Assembly: GCA_022072245.1 (NCBI GenBank)
Contig: JAJVIA010000055.1
Span: forward strand, 28,521 to 62,676
DNA: 34,156 nt
Reading direction: 5' to 3'
Origin: Anaerolineae bacterium
GTDB lineage: Bacteria > Chloroflexota > Anaerolineae > UBA4142 > SHND01
Positions 16,075 through 24,594 of the stretch are shown in pieces. The notes under the pieces were generated by a model. That model saw only the letters and a list, made by a program, of their open reading frames with translations, was not told the origin of the DNA and searched no databases. The position numbers and the translations under genes are program-made. Position 1 is the stretch's first letter; every line of letters starts with the position of its first letter.

Positions 16075-17850
16075 TTATGGCGCGGGCGTTTGTTGAGTAG
16101 GTTTTTCTTGCGGACGCGCGAGTTTGGAAAATGGCGTCGGCGTCAAGGTCGGCGTCGGGGTCGGCCGTTCGGTCAGCGCGTGGGCATTGGTGGGGCGATT
16201 GGATTTGCCGCGCGAATCGTTGACGGATGTATCGTAATCGTGCAGACAATTCCAACTATTGTTCGGGCCGAAATACGCCGTCGAGCCGCCAATCCAAAAG
16301 GGATAATCGCACTGGTCGCCGAATTCATTATCGGCTTCGGCTTTATTGTAATCAAATTCGTGACCGAGACCGTAGGTCGCTTCAAAGCAATTATTTTTCG
16401 CGCCCGCGCAATAATTGTTGTAAAACTTGATATAGCTGCTGCCGTAACCGCCATCGCCGTTGGCGTAATAACAATTGCTGACGCGGCGACAAGTATTGTC
16501 ATGCACCAAAACATTGTTCACGTGCGTCATGGCGAGCGCGGAACTTTCGCAGCCGTTGGAATGATACACTTGGTCGAGACCGTTGCAGCTGCGATTGATG
16601 CGCGCAAAATGATTGCCGACGATGTAATCGTTGCGCGTTTGCATCAGCATCACGCCCCAGCCGTTGTGGTCGCTAAACGTATTGTCGAAAATTTTATTGC
16701 TAAAACCGCGATACACGTACACGCCCGTTGTGCCGCCAAAAAAATCGGAATTGAGGACCGCCGCGTTCGACGTATTTTTCAAAAGGATGCCGCCGCCGTA
16801 ACCGCGCGCGCCGCCGATTTCGGGCGTGTACGGACAGCGCGGATACAAGCACAGCCATTGATTCAAATCGTTGTCGCTCGTTTTGCCTTCGACGCGCACG
16901 CCGTCAATGACGATGTTGCTGCCGTTCACCGTGAGCGCATATTGACGCGGCGCGCCTTGAATCAACGCGGTCTTGGCGGCGTCGCCGTACAAGGTTAGAT
17001 TGTTGCCTTCAATCTCAAATGGCGCATAGGTTTCGTTGGGACACAATAGCGTCGTGCGCGAAATCACTTGCGGCATCTGGTTGGCGTGGGTGCAAATTTT
17101 GGGGCGCGCGGTGAGCCGAATTTCGGCGGACGGAAAATTGACGTACGGCGGCAGGTCGAGCGAAATTTTTTGCGAGACAAATTTTATCGGAATCGGCACA
17201 ATCACGGCGGGGCGTTCATCTTCGGTTTCGATAATGGGCGTTGGCGTCCAGGTCGGCGGGCGCGGCGTATAGGTCATGGTCGGCGTATGCGTTTCCGTCG
17301 GCGTGTTGGTGATGACGACGTAATTGGGAACGAGCGTGTGGGTCGGCTGCGGCGTGCGGGTTGGAACCGTTGGCGACGGGGTGCGCGTGTTGGTGGGGGT
17401 GGGCGTAAAGGTTGGCGTAAAAGTTGGCGCGACGAGCGTGGCGGCGAGAGCGACGAGCGTTTTGTCTTTGGAACCCGCCGCGACCGCGAGCAGCGCCAAA
17501 CGCTGCGCGATGTAATCTTGCTGCGGCGCGTATTCTTGCGCCAACGCGATGATGCGCTGCGTCGTTTGCGGGTCGTTCAAACGGGCGAGGCGCTGCTGCG
17601 CGAGCGGAACGTCGTGGTCAACGGCGTACGCTTCGGCGACCATGATGATATAGTCGTTCTGTTCGGCGGGCGAGAGTTGGACAATTTGCGGCGCGGGCGG
17701 CACGAGCCAATACTGCGCCAAAATAAAACTCCACGCCAGACCGGCGACGAGCAATACAAGCGCCAAGATCCCAACGCGGCGGCGCCGCGCTTTATTTTTT
17801 GCGACGTCCGGGTCCGCTTGCTGAAATTGGTCGAGCGGTAAGTGTGACAC
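16075..17850 (-). CDS. Membrane-anchored surface protein with TPT linker and parallel beta-helix
   Basis: The 591-residue protein starts at GTG 17850, set by the promoter just upstream. A short basic cytoplasmic end is followed by one membrane helix (about residues 24-47) and a helical region. A Thr/Pro-rich linker (about 145-225) follows, then a right-handed beta-helix of the NosD/pectate-lyase-like type (about 270-545) with stacked motifs such as GGILLKNTSNAAVLNSDFFGG and GVMLMQTRNDYIVGNHF. Many Cys residues in the helix suggest disulfides outside the cell. A second TPT-rich tail ends the protein. It probably binds or modifies a polysaccharide; no catalytic residues could be assigned. Confidence 0.8.
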   Translation of the reverse strand: MSHLPLDQFQQADPDVAKNKARRRRVGILALVLLVAGLAWSFILAQYWLVPPAPQIVQLSPAEQNDYIIMVAEAYAVDHDVPLAQQRLARLNDPQTTQRIIALAQEYAPQQDYIAQRLALLAVAAGSKDKTLVALAATLVAPTFTPTFTPTPTNTRTPSPTVPTRTPQPTHTLVPNYVVITNTPTETHTPTMTYTPRPPTWTPTPIIETEDERPAVIVPIPIKFVSQKISLDLPPYVNFPSAEIRLTARPKICTHANQMPQVISRTTLLCPNETYAPFEIEGNNLTLYGDAAKTALIQGAPRQYALTVNGSNIVIDGVRVEGKTSDNDLNQWLCLYPRCPYTPEIGGARGYGGGILLKNTSNAAVLNSDFFGGTTGVYVYRGFSNKIFDNTFSDHNGWGVMLMQTRNDYIVGNHFARINRSCNGLDQVYHSNGCESSALAMTHVNNVLVHDNTCRRVSNCYYANGDGGYGSSYIKFYNNYCAGAKNNCFEATYGLGHEFDYNKAEADNEFGDQCDYPFWIGGSTAYFGPNNSWNCLHDYDTSVNDSRGKSNRPTNAHALTERPTPTPTLTPTPFSKLARPQEKPTQQTPAP

Positions 17851-17857
17851 TGTGCGG

Positions 17858-17886
17858 ATTTTACAACGCCGCGCGCGCGCGGTCAA
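17858..17886 (-). promoter_or_regulatory. Promoter TTGACC-17-TAAAAT, leaderless type
   Basis: On the minus strand, TTGACC (17886-17881), a 17-nt GC-rich spacer and TAAAAT (17863-17858) form a near-consensus promoter. The GTG start is 7 nt after the -10 box, which predicts a leaderless transcript and excludes an upstream start within the promoter. Confidence 0.7.
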
Positions 17887-17887
17887 T

Positions 17888-18110
17888 TATGCCAATGGTC
17901 ATGGTCAAACCCGCGCTTGCTTGTTGTCGTGGCGACAACGACCCGCTTGGAACGCGGTTATCAACCAAACCGCGGCATCCGTTAACGGAAACCCGCGATG
18001 GACAGGGGCATTTGGTCGAGGCGCATTTGAAACATTGTTGCCAAAAACTGGGCGCGCCGTCGCAAAGCGAGGCAGTCGCTCAAGCGCGCGCGTGGGAGCT
18101 TTTGGAATAG
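17888..18110 (+). pseudogene. Remnant of a LuxR-type HTH regulator
   Basis: The end of this short frame reads VEAHLKHCCQKLGAPSQSEAVAQARAWELL before TAG at 18108. This matches the C-terminal half of a LuxR/MalT helix-turn-helix (pattern VKTHLKNIYxKLGVxxRxxAVARARELGLL). The upstream part does not resemble the first HTH helix, and no regulator body is present. It fills much of the 363-nt gap between the beta-helix gene and the exonuclease gene and is most likely decayed. Confidence 0.5.
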
Positions 18111-18213
18111 GAATTGCTAGGCGGGTGCGCTGTACTTGATTGTGCCTGTACTGCGAGTCTATGTTAGAATCCCGCCCGCGTCGAAATAATCTCCAGTCTC
18201 GATTCTCTAATCT

Positions 18214-18768
18214 ATGAATCACGAAATTTATTTTTCCGTTGATGTGGAAACGTCGGGCCCGATTCCCGGCGAATACAATTTGCTTTCCATCGGCGCGTGC
18301 GTCGTCGGCGCTAACGCGCAACGTTTTTATGTGGAACTCGCCCCCGTGACCGACAATTTTACGACTGAAGCGATGGCATTGTCCGCCGTGACGTTGGCGG
18401 AATTACGCGAACGCGGCGCGCCGCCGCGCGACGCGATGGCTCAATTTGCGGCGTGGACGCGCGCGCAGGCGCACGACGCGCGCGCGGTCTTTGTCGGTTT
18501 CAACGCGGCGTTCGATTGGAGTTTTGTCAATTATTATTTTGTAAAATTTCTCGGCGTTGATGCAAATCCCTTTGGCTATATGGCGCTCGACATTAAATCG
18601 TATGCGATGGGCGTGTACAATACGACTTTTGGCGCTACGAGCATGCGGCATTTGCCGCCCGAAATTCATCCGCCCAACACGCCCCTGTCGCACAACGCGC
18701 TGGACGATGCGATTCAGCAAGCCGAAATTTTTGAACGGCTGTTAAAGCGCGCAAGCCGCCGCAAATGA
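18214..18768 (+). CDS. DEDDh-family 3'-5' exonuclease
   Basis: The 184-residue protein has the DEDD exonuclease motifs: Exo I SVDVETSG (Asp and Glu, about residues 9-14), Exo II VGFNAAFDWSF (Asp near 100), and Exo III HNALDDA with the H-x4-D spacing of the DEDDh subfamily. Two metal ions bound by these residues hydrolyse 3' nucleotides of DNA or RNA. Length suits a stand-alone proofreading-like or RNase T/oligoribonuclease-like enzyme. It is 28 nt upstream of mutY, which suggests a shared role in DNA repair. Confidence 0.85.
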   Translation: MNHEIYFSVDVETSGPIPGEYNLLSIGACVVGANAQRFYVELAPVTDNFTTEAMALSAVTLAELRERGAPPRDAMAQFAAWTRAQAHDARAVFVGFNAAFDWSFVNYYFVKFLGVDANPFGYMALDIKSYAMGVYNTTFGATSMRHLPPEIHPPNTPLSHNALDDAIQQAEIFERLLKRASRRK

Positions 18769-18796
18769 GGCGTGGCTTGCGCGTTCCTATGCTCTC

Positions 18797-20029
18797 ATGT
18801 CCGCTTTCGCGCAGCGTCTTTTGAAATGGTACGCCAAGCATAAACGCGCGCTGCCGTGGCGCGCGACGCGCGACCCGTACCGCATCTGGCTTGCCGAAAT
18901 TTTGTTGCAGCAAACGCGCGTCGAAGCGGTCATCCCCTATTACGAAAAATTTAGCGCGCGTTATCCCGACGTGTTTGCTTTGGCGCGCGCGTCGCGCGAC
19001 GACGTATTGAAAACATGGGAAGGCGCGGGCTATTATGCGCGGGCGCGCAATCTGCATCGCGCCGCGCAAATTGTGGCGAACGAACGCGGCGGAAAATTTC
19101 CACAGACAGTTGAAGGATTGATGCAGCTGCCGGGCATCGGACGTTACACGGCGGGCGCGGTGGCGAGCATTGCGTTTGATGCGCGCGCGCCGGTTGTGGA
19201 TGGCAATGTCGTGCGCGTGTTGTGCCGCTATTTTGGCATTCGTGACGACCCGCAAGCGAGCGCGACGCAAACGCGTTTGTGGGATACGGCGGAAAAATTA
19301 TTGCCGAAAAAACGCGCGGGCGATTTCAATCAGGCGTTGATGGAATTGGGCGCGACGATTTGTATCCCCAAAAATCCGCGCTGTTTGTTATGTCCGCTGT
19401 ACAAGGATTGTTTTGCGCGCGCGGATGGCTTGCAAAACGCGCTGCCCGTGAAACGCGCGAAACCGGAACTGCCGCACAAAATTATCGCGGCGGGCGTAAT
19501 TTACCGACGCGGTAAAATTTTGATTCAGCAGCGTTTGAATGAGGGCTTGCTCGGCGGACTGTGGGAATTTCCCGGCGGTAAAGTGGAAGCGGGCGAAAGT
19601 TTGGCGGATTGTGTCGCGCGCGAATGTCGCGAAGAATTGGGCATTGCCGTACGCGTGGGCAAAAAAATTATTTCGGTGGACCACGCCTTTTCGCATTTTT
19701 CGATTACGCTGCACGCGTTTCACTGCGAATATGTCGCGGGGCGCGTAAAAATTTCGAGCGCGCAAAAATACAAGTGGGTCAGACCCGAAGAATTGGAACA
19801 ATACGCGTTTCCGGCGGCGAACAAAAAAATTATTGCGGCGCTGCTTGCTCCTCCAACTGCGCCTGACGCCATTGCTCCGCCTCGCGGCGCGTATACAAAA
19901 ACAAATACACCGCGACCTGCGCGAAAAAATTCGCGAGGAGAATCACGCACAGCCACGCCACTGAAAACACAAACGCGGACGCCAACGGTTCGCCGCACGC
20001 GAGACCATCGGCGGGTTCGCACGCCATGA
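18797..20029 (+). CDS. mutY: A/G-specific adenine glycosylase MutY with MutT-like Nudix domain
   Basis: MutY removes adenine mispaired with 8-oxoguanine. Residues 1-225 hold the HhH-GPD glycosylase: catalytic Glu in LQQTRVEAVIPYY, LPGIGRYTAGAVASIAF, VDGNVVRV, and the C-x6-C-x2-C-x5-C 4Fe-4S loop (CIPKNPRCLLCPLYKDC). Residues about 230-350 form a Nudix domain whose box G-x5-E-x7-REUxEExGU is intact (GKVEAGE...RECREELGI), unlike usual MutY C-terminal domains. The last 55-60 residues are basic and low in complexity. They are encoded antisense to the convergent gene (overlap 19830-20029) and look like read-through. Confidence 0.93.
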   Translation: MSAFAQRLLKWYAKHKRALPWRATRDPYRIWLAEILLQQTRVEAVIPYYEKFSARYPDVFALARASRDDVLKTWEGAGYYARARNLHRAAQIVANERGGKFPQTVEGLMQLPGIGRYTAGAVASIAFDARAPVVDGNVVRVLCRYFGIRDDPQASATQTRLWDTAEKLLPKKRAGDFNQALMELGATICIPKNPRCLLCPLYKDCFARADGLQNALPVKRAKPELPHKIIAAGVIYRRGKILIQQRLNEGLLGGLWEFPGGKVEAGESLADCVARECREELGIAVRVGKKIISVDHAFSHFSITLHAFHCEYVAGRVKISSAQKYKWVRPEELEQYAFPAANKKIIAALLAPPTAPDAIAPPRGAYTKTNTPRPARKNSRGESRTATPLKTQTRTPTVRRTRDHRRVRTP

Positions 20030-20207
20030 GCCGCAGCGCGACATCATAGAGCGCATACGCGCCGCTGACGAGAATCACCGGCGTCGCCCACCCCACCGCG
20101 TACGCCCACAAACCCAGCCATTTTTCAGTCAATAATGTGATGCCCGCGCCCAACAGCGGCGGCGTGAAAATGAGACATACGCAGAGGAGCGAAACAAAAA
20201 CTATCAT
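19830..20207 (-). CDS. Small membrane protein of unknown function
   Basis: The 125-residue protein has three hydrophobic stretches (about residues 2-25, 32-55 and 78-102) and a charged C-terminal tail (YTRREAEQWRQAQLEEQ). Its sensible membrane topology shows that this strand is the coding one in the overlap with the mutY tail. No family is recognised. The gene stands between mutY and the aminotransferase, with a terminator directly upstream of it. Confidence 0.6.
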   Translation of the reverse strand: MIVFVSLLCVCLIFTPPLLGAGITLLTEKWLGLWAYAVGWATPVILVSGAYALYDVALRLMACEPADGLACGEPLASAFVFSVAWLCVILLANFFAQVAVYLFLYTRREAEQWRQAQLEEQAAPQ

Positions 20208-20223
20208 AACTCTCTGCCTTTCG

Positions 20224-20255
20224 GAAAAAAGAAACGCGGGGCGCGCGCCCCGCGT
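20224..20255 (-). terminator. Intrinsic terminator of the aminotransferase operon
   Basis: A 22-nt perfect palindrome (20234-20255, arms ACGCGGGGCGC and GCGCCCCGCGT) is followed on the minus strand by a TTTCTTTTTT tract. It lies 3 nt past the aminotransferase stop. Confidence 0.88.
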
Positions 20256-20257
20256 GT

Positions 20258-21442
20258 TTATTTTCTCAGCGCCCGAATCGCGGCGGTCAATTGCATAATA
20301 TCCGCTTCGGTGTTGAAAAAACCTGTCGAGACGCGATTCAGCGCCGGTTCCGGCACGTGCCGAATCAGAATCTTTTGTTCAAATAATTTTGTCGTGAGGT
20401 CTGCGGGCGCGATGCCGTCAACGGTGAAATGAAGCAGCCCCGCGATTTGGTCGCGCGGCAGGTACAAATTCACGCCGTCAATTTGCGCCAACGCGTCATA
20501 CGCATATTGCCCCAATTCATGCGTGCGGCGATAAATCCATTCCCAACCAATTTCATCGCGCAGCCATTTCAACGTTTCGGCAAAACCTTGTACCGACGGA
20601 AAGTAATGCGCCGCATACTGGTAACGCGTCGCCGTATCCGCGAATTCAATCGGCGTCGCGGCGTGCGTGACGCGCTGCTTTAAACTGAAATAGCCCGAAA
20701 AAGTATTTTGGATTTTGGGCAGCAGCGCGCGGCGAATAAATAACGCGCCCGTGCCGTCGGGACTGCACAACCATTTTTGTCCCGAAAGCGCGTATACGTC
20801 CACGCCCAAGTCGTACACGTTGGACGGAATCATGCCGCACGCTTGCGCGGCGTCGCAAATCACCAGCGCGCCGACGCGATGCGCAAGCTCGCACAATTCG
20901 CGCAACGGCAAAATCGCGCCGGTGGACCACGAGGCGTGCGAAAGCACGACCGCTTTGGCGCGCGGCGAAAGCGCGCCGCGCAGCGCCTCCAGCGGGTCGC
21001 AGTGACGCAAACCGATGTCGGTATAAATGACGCGCGCGCCGTAACGCGCTTTTAATACGGCGGCGGGATTCAAGCCGCCCTCGTGTTCGCTGCTTGCCGT
21101 AATCAATTCATCGCCCTCGCGCCAATCGAGACCGAGCAGCGCAATGTTCATGCCTTCGGTCGTGTTGTGCGTGAGCGCGATTTCTTCTAGCGCGCAGCCG
21201 AGCAATTCGGCGACGAGCGCGCGCGTTTCCGTCAACAGATTCATAAAACGGTCGAACACGGGTTGGCCGATGCGCCCCTCTTCAAACTCGCTGCGCGCAA
21301 AAGCCAAAAGCGCGTCATAGGCGCGGCGCGGCAGCGGGCCGTTCGTGCCGGTGTTGAGATAGACCGCGCGGGTGACGGCGGGCATCGCCGCGCGCAGCAT
21401 GGCAATTTTTTGGGTATCGGCAGAGGTTGAAACAGAATACAT
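20258..21442 (-). CDS. PLP-dependent class V aminotransferase (cysteine desulfurase / IPN epimerase-like)
   Basis: The 394-residue protein has the class V fold type I pattern: AVYLNTGTNGPLP at the N-terminus, LTHNTTEGMNIAL, SSEHEGGLNP, and VLSHASWSTGAILPL. The PLP-binding Asp is in VICDAAQACG, and the Schiff-base Lys is in ALSGQKWL. The family includes cysteine desulfurases, kynureninase-like and isopenicillin-N-epimerase-like enzymes. The desulfurase active-site Cys loop is not evident, which favours the epimerase-like group. The ATG at 21442 is 7 nt after the LOG stop, so the two are co-transcribed and possibly translationally coupled. Confidence 0.88.
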   Translation of the reverse strand: MYSVSTSADTQKIAMLRAAMPAVTRAVYLNTGTNGPLPRRAYDALLAFARSEFEEGRIGQPVFDRFMNLLTETRALVAELLGCALEEIALTHNTTEGMNIALLGLDWREGDELITASSEHEGGLNPAAVLKARYGARVIYTDIGLRHCDPLEALRGALSPRAKAVVLSHASWSTGAILPLRELCELAHRVGALVICDAAQACGMIPSNVYDLGVDVYALSGQKWLCSPDGTGALFIRRALLPKIQNTFSGYFSLKQRVTHAATPIEFADTATRYQYAAHYFPSVQGFAETLKWLRDEIGWEWIYRRTHELGQYAYDALAQIDGVNLYLPRDQIAGLLHFTVDGIAPADLTTKLFEQKILIRHVPEPALNRVSTGFFNTEADIMQLTAAIRALRK

Positions 21443-21449
21443 AGCGGGT

Positions 21450-22031
21450 TCACAAATCCTCGCGCGCAAGCCATTTGCTCACGGTTGCGGCGCGATAATT
21501 TTCCATACGGTCGAGTAAATCGGAAATGTCCGGCGAAAGAATCAACATGTCGCGATGCGCGTCGCGCAAAAAACCTTCTTGCCGCGCGTGGTCAAACATC
21601 GCAATCATGGCGTCGTAATAACCGACGACGTTCAGCATCGCGCACGGTTTTTGATGCAAACCCAATTGCGCCCACGTCACGACTTCGCAAAATTCGTCGT
21701 AGGTGCCAAAGCCGCCGGGCAGCGCGATAAAACCATCGGCGAGATCCGCCATCAACGCTTTGCGTTCGTGCATGGTATTGACGACATGCAATTCGGTCAG
21801 ATGATCGTGCGCGAGTTCTTTGTTGACGAGATGAAAAGGAATGACGCCAATCGCTTCGCCGCCGGCTTGCAAGATCGCGTCCGCCACAATGCCCATCAAA
21901 CCGACATTGCTGCCGCCGTACACCAAACCGATATTGCGCCGCGCCAATTCCTCACCCACCGCGCGCGCCGCGTCGCGATAGAGCGCGCGCGTACCCATAT
22001 TCGAACCGCAAAACACACAGAGTCGTTTCAT
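21450..22031 (-). CDS. LOG-family protein (TIGR00730)
   Basis: The 193-residue Rossmann-fold protein starts CVFCGSNMG and contains GLVYGGSNVGLMG and the diagnostic PGGFGTYDE (about residues 105-113), with Glu and Arg residues placed as in LOG phosphoribohydrolases. These release the base from nucleoside 5'-monophosphates and are called cytokinin-activating in plants; in most bacteria the physiological substrate is unknown. It is the first gene of a two-gene unit with the aminotransferase. Confidence 0.92.
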   Translation of the reverse strand: MKRLCVFCGSNMGTRALYRDAARAVGEELARRNIGLVYGGSNVGLMGIVADAILQAGGEAIGVIPFHLVNKELAHDHLTELHVVNTMHERKALMADLADGFIALPGGFGTYDEFCEVVTWAQLGLHQKPCAMLNVVGYYDAMIAMFDHARQEGFLRDAHRDMLILSPDISDLLDRMENYRAATVSKWLAREDL

Positions 22032-22058
22032 TCAAGAATTTATTTTACGCCCCGGTAC

Positions 22059-22118
22059 GGCAAATTTGTAATTTGCCAACGGGACACATTGAAAATTTGT
22101 CGAACGGGACGCATTGAA
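22059..22118. repeat. Short hairpin and 16-nt direct repeat in the LOG upstream region
   Basis: GGCAAAT (22059-22065) and ATTTGCC (22071-22077) form a 7-bp hairpin with a 5-nt loop. AACGGGAC-R-CATTGAA then occurs twice, at 22078-22093 and 22103-22118. The 104-nt gap between the glycoside hydrolase gene and the LOG gene holds little else. The flanking GTAC recurs in the repeats within parA and mutL. Confidence 0.6.
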
Positions 22119-22135
22119 TTTCTCGCCGCGCGTAT

Positions 22136-24079
22136 TTATTGGAACAATCCTTGCGGATACACGCCGAGATTATTCCAAAACAAATATCCCGCGCTGTTGG
22201 CGTCGTCGGAACCTTGCGCTTGCGCGCGCATGGATTGTAAATCCATTTGATACGCTTGCAACCAGGGCCGCACCAGCGTCCATTGATTTAGCGTGCGCTC
22301 TTGCGCTTTAAGAGTCCCGTAGCGCATAATATCGTACGGACACGCGTACGCGTCGCCGCAATTTTTGATGCCAAAGGCGGCGCCCCATAAATCAACCGCA
22401 TAACGCCAGGTGGAAGGATACATCATGGGCGAAATATAATCGAAATGCGGCGCAATCTCTTCCCACACCTGGCCGATGCCCTGCTCGTCCGTCGTCGCGG
22501 TGGTCAAACCAAAAACATCGCCGGAAAAAAATGCGTTCGTCGGCGCGAGCGCCTCATTCGCGCGCTGCAAAAAATTCGCAATCGTATTGACGCGATAATC
22601 GCGGTCGCCGAATTCATTGACGTTCACATTGCGCGTGCCGGGATAACGAATGTAATCGAATTGGATTTCGTCAAAGCCCATCGCCGCGAGTTCTTGCGCC
22701 AGCCCGATGTGATAATCCTGCACCTCGCTTTCGCCGGGGTCGGTCCAATACGCGGCGTTCTCGTACAATAGATTGCCGTTCGCGTCATGCAGCGCGAGGT
22801 CGGGGCGATTTTTGGCGAGCAGCACGTCTTTGAATACAGTGACGCGCGCGATGCAGTACAGTTTGTACGCGCGGCACATTTCCACTTCGTCCTGCGCGCC
22901 AAAGTCGCGCGGCGTGTACGCGCCGATTTGTTGGGCGAGCGCGGTTTGCGAATCCCACAAAATATAGCCGGGGTCTTCTTTGACATCAAAGACGACGGCG
23001 TTCATTTCCGTATTTTGAAATTGAGCGAGGATGCGTTCCGCGTCGGCGCGCTGGATGCCGTAATAGAGATGAATGCCTTTGGCTTGGAACGGCGTGAGCG
23101 CGAAATCTTGTGCGCCGCCCTGTTTCAAATCGAACGCGCCGAGCGCGTAACCGGGTTTTTTGACGATTAACCGTTGAACCTTGCTAAAATCGTCGAGATG
23201 AAAATTGCCCTGCGCGTCGGTTTGCGCCAGCGCGCCGTTGAGAATGAGCCGCGCGGCGGCGATGGGCTGCTGCGTCGCGCCGTCAAGCAGGCGTCCGTCC
23301 AAATTCGTCGGCTGCATTTTCAGCGTCAAATTCGTTTCGCTGCCCACTTGCGCGGCGGCGACGGCATAGCCCGGCGCTTGCGCGCTTAACGTCGCGCCCT
23401 CAAGCAAGCCCAGCAGTACGGCATTGCCGTTGGCGTCGGTGTTGACCAATGCGCCCTGCGCGCTGACGCGCACGCCCGGCAATGGTTTGTTGTTTGTCGC
23501 GTCAAGCACGGTCACGCGCAATTCGGATGGCGCGAGCGGAATGGCGACGATTTGTTTGCCGTCGCCGCTGGCTTGGACGGTGACGGTGACGGCGCGATAG
23601 CCGGGCGCGCGAATGTGGAGGGCGGTTCCGTTTTGGAGCTTGCGCGCGGTGAATTCGCCTTGCGCGTCGGTCTGCAAAGTTTCGTCGGCGAACTGGACGG
23701 TGGCGTTGGCGATAGGTTTATTGGCTGCGTCCACCACGCGCCCGCGAAATTGTTTCGGTTCGAGCGCGAGGCGCGCGGAAAAATTTTGCGCGAAAAAATC
23801 GTCGGCGTTGATAGCTTGCGCCGCGTCTTGATAACCGTCCGCGAACGCGCGCAATTCATGCACGCCGCGCGGAAATTGAATTTCAAAATAACCGTGTTCG
23901 TCCGAAAAGGTCGAGCGGCCCGCAATCGTCACCGCCGCCTGTTGAAGCGGCGCGCCCGCGTCGTTTAGCACGGCGCCTTGAATAGTTTTTGTTTCAAAAT
24001 ACGCGACGGTGAGACCGAGCGCGCCCAGCGCGACCGCGCCGCTGAGCAGCGCAATGATGAGGAGGGAAAGTTTTTGCAT
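22136..24079 (-). CDS. Exported putative glycoside hydrolase (DUF4015-like) with carboxypeptidase-regulatory-like repeats
   Basis: The 647-residue protein starts with a membrane or signal segment (about residues 3-27). Residues 33-325 contain about four CarboxypepD_reg-like beta-sandwiches, with repeated patterns such as GAPLQQAAVTIAGRSTFSDEHGYF and KPIANATVQFADETLQTDAQGEF. The C-terminal 310 residues form a TIM-barrel-like domain with NAVVFDVKEDPGYILWDS and GFDEIQFDYIRYPG, typical of the DUF4015 putative glycoside hydrolases. Acidic residues there are candidate catalysts. The beta-sandwiches probably act as spacers on the cell surface. The start at ATG 24079 is chosen over an in-frame TTG at 24091. 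The substrate is unknown. Confidence 0.87.
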   Translation of the reverse strand: MQKLSLLIIALLSGAVALGALGLTVAYFETKTIQGAVLNDAGAPLQQAAVTIAGRSTFSDEHGYFEIQFPRGVHELRAFADGYQDAAQAINADDFFAQNFSARLALEPKQFRGRVVDAANKPIANATVQFADETLQTDAQGEFTARKLQNGTALHIRAPGYRAVTVTVQASGDGKQIVAIPLAPSELRVTVLDATNNKPLPGVRVSAQGALVNTDANGNAVLLGLLEGATLSAQAPGYAVAAAQVGSETNLTLKMQPTNLDGRLLDGATQQPIAAARLILNGALAQTDAQGNFHLDDFSKVQRLIVKKPGYALGAFDLKQGGAQDFALTPFQAKGIHLYYGIQRADAERILAQFQNTEMNAVVFDVKEDPGYILWDSQTALAQQIGAYTPRDFGAQDEVEMCRAYKLYCIARVTVFKDVLLAKNRPDLALHDANGNLLYENAAYWTDPGESEVQDYHIGLAQELAAMGFDEIQFDYIRYPGTRNVNVNEFGDRDYRVNTIANFLQRANEALAPTNAFFSGDVFGLTTATTDEQGIGQVWEEIAPHFDYISPMMYPSTWRYAVDLWGAAFGIKNCGDAYACPYDIMRYGTLKAQERTLNQWTLVRPWLQAYQMDLQSMRAQAQGSDDANSAGYLFWNNLGVYPQGLFQ

Positions 24080-24594
24080 AGAGCGAGCCAAACAATAAAG
24101 CGTGGATTTTGGATTTTTGCTTGCGCAACGTTTATCCGCGATTCATTGGCGCAATTATATCATCTGCCGCGCGGGAGCGAAAAAAAACCGCGCGCGCAGG
24201 GCGATTTTTTTTCGGAATGTGGATGCGATGGGGATGGCGCGCGGGTTGTCCACATTTTCTCGCGGGGTATCCACAGTTTAGCGCGAGTTTTCCACACCGC
24301 CAACCTTGACTTGTGCGTGTGCGCCTGTGAATATCCTATAATTAGTGGACGCGATTTTTTTTCCACACGCGCGGGGGCATTTATCCACAAGTCGTAAGCG
24401 TTGACGCCCAACTTAAAGAATTTGCGCGCGCGTGCATCTTTTAAGGTACAACTATTGCGCGCGGCGTGCGCTTTTGCTAAGATAGCGCACGCGTCGCAAT
24501 ACCTTAGCGGCAGCCATTGTTTCTTTGTGGGAGAGAAACAGCGGCTCACGCATTGCGACGTGTATTTTTCGCAATTTTTTTTCAAGGAACTCGT
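24080..24594. other. Candidate chromosomal replication origin (oriC) upstream of dnaA
   Basis: This 515-nt gene-free region contains five DnaA-box-like 9-mers, all on the plus strand: TTGTCCACA (24246), GTATCCACA (24267), TTTTCCACA (24288 and 24359) and the perfect TTATCCACA (24381-24389). An AT-rich segment with TATAATTA and a run of T (24331-24361) lies within the cluster and could be the unwinding element. Its position directly before dnaA and the nearby parAB agree with a bacterial origin. Confidence 0.75.
24455..24483 (+). promoter_or_regulatory. dnaA promoter TTGCGC-17-TAAGAT
   Basis: TTGCGC (24455-24460), a 17-nt spacer and TAAGAT (24478-24483) would start a leader of about 105 nt. 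The upstream DnaA boxes would allow autoregulation. Another TATAAT at 24337-24342 lacks a well-spaced -35. Confidence 0.5.
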
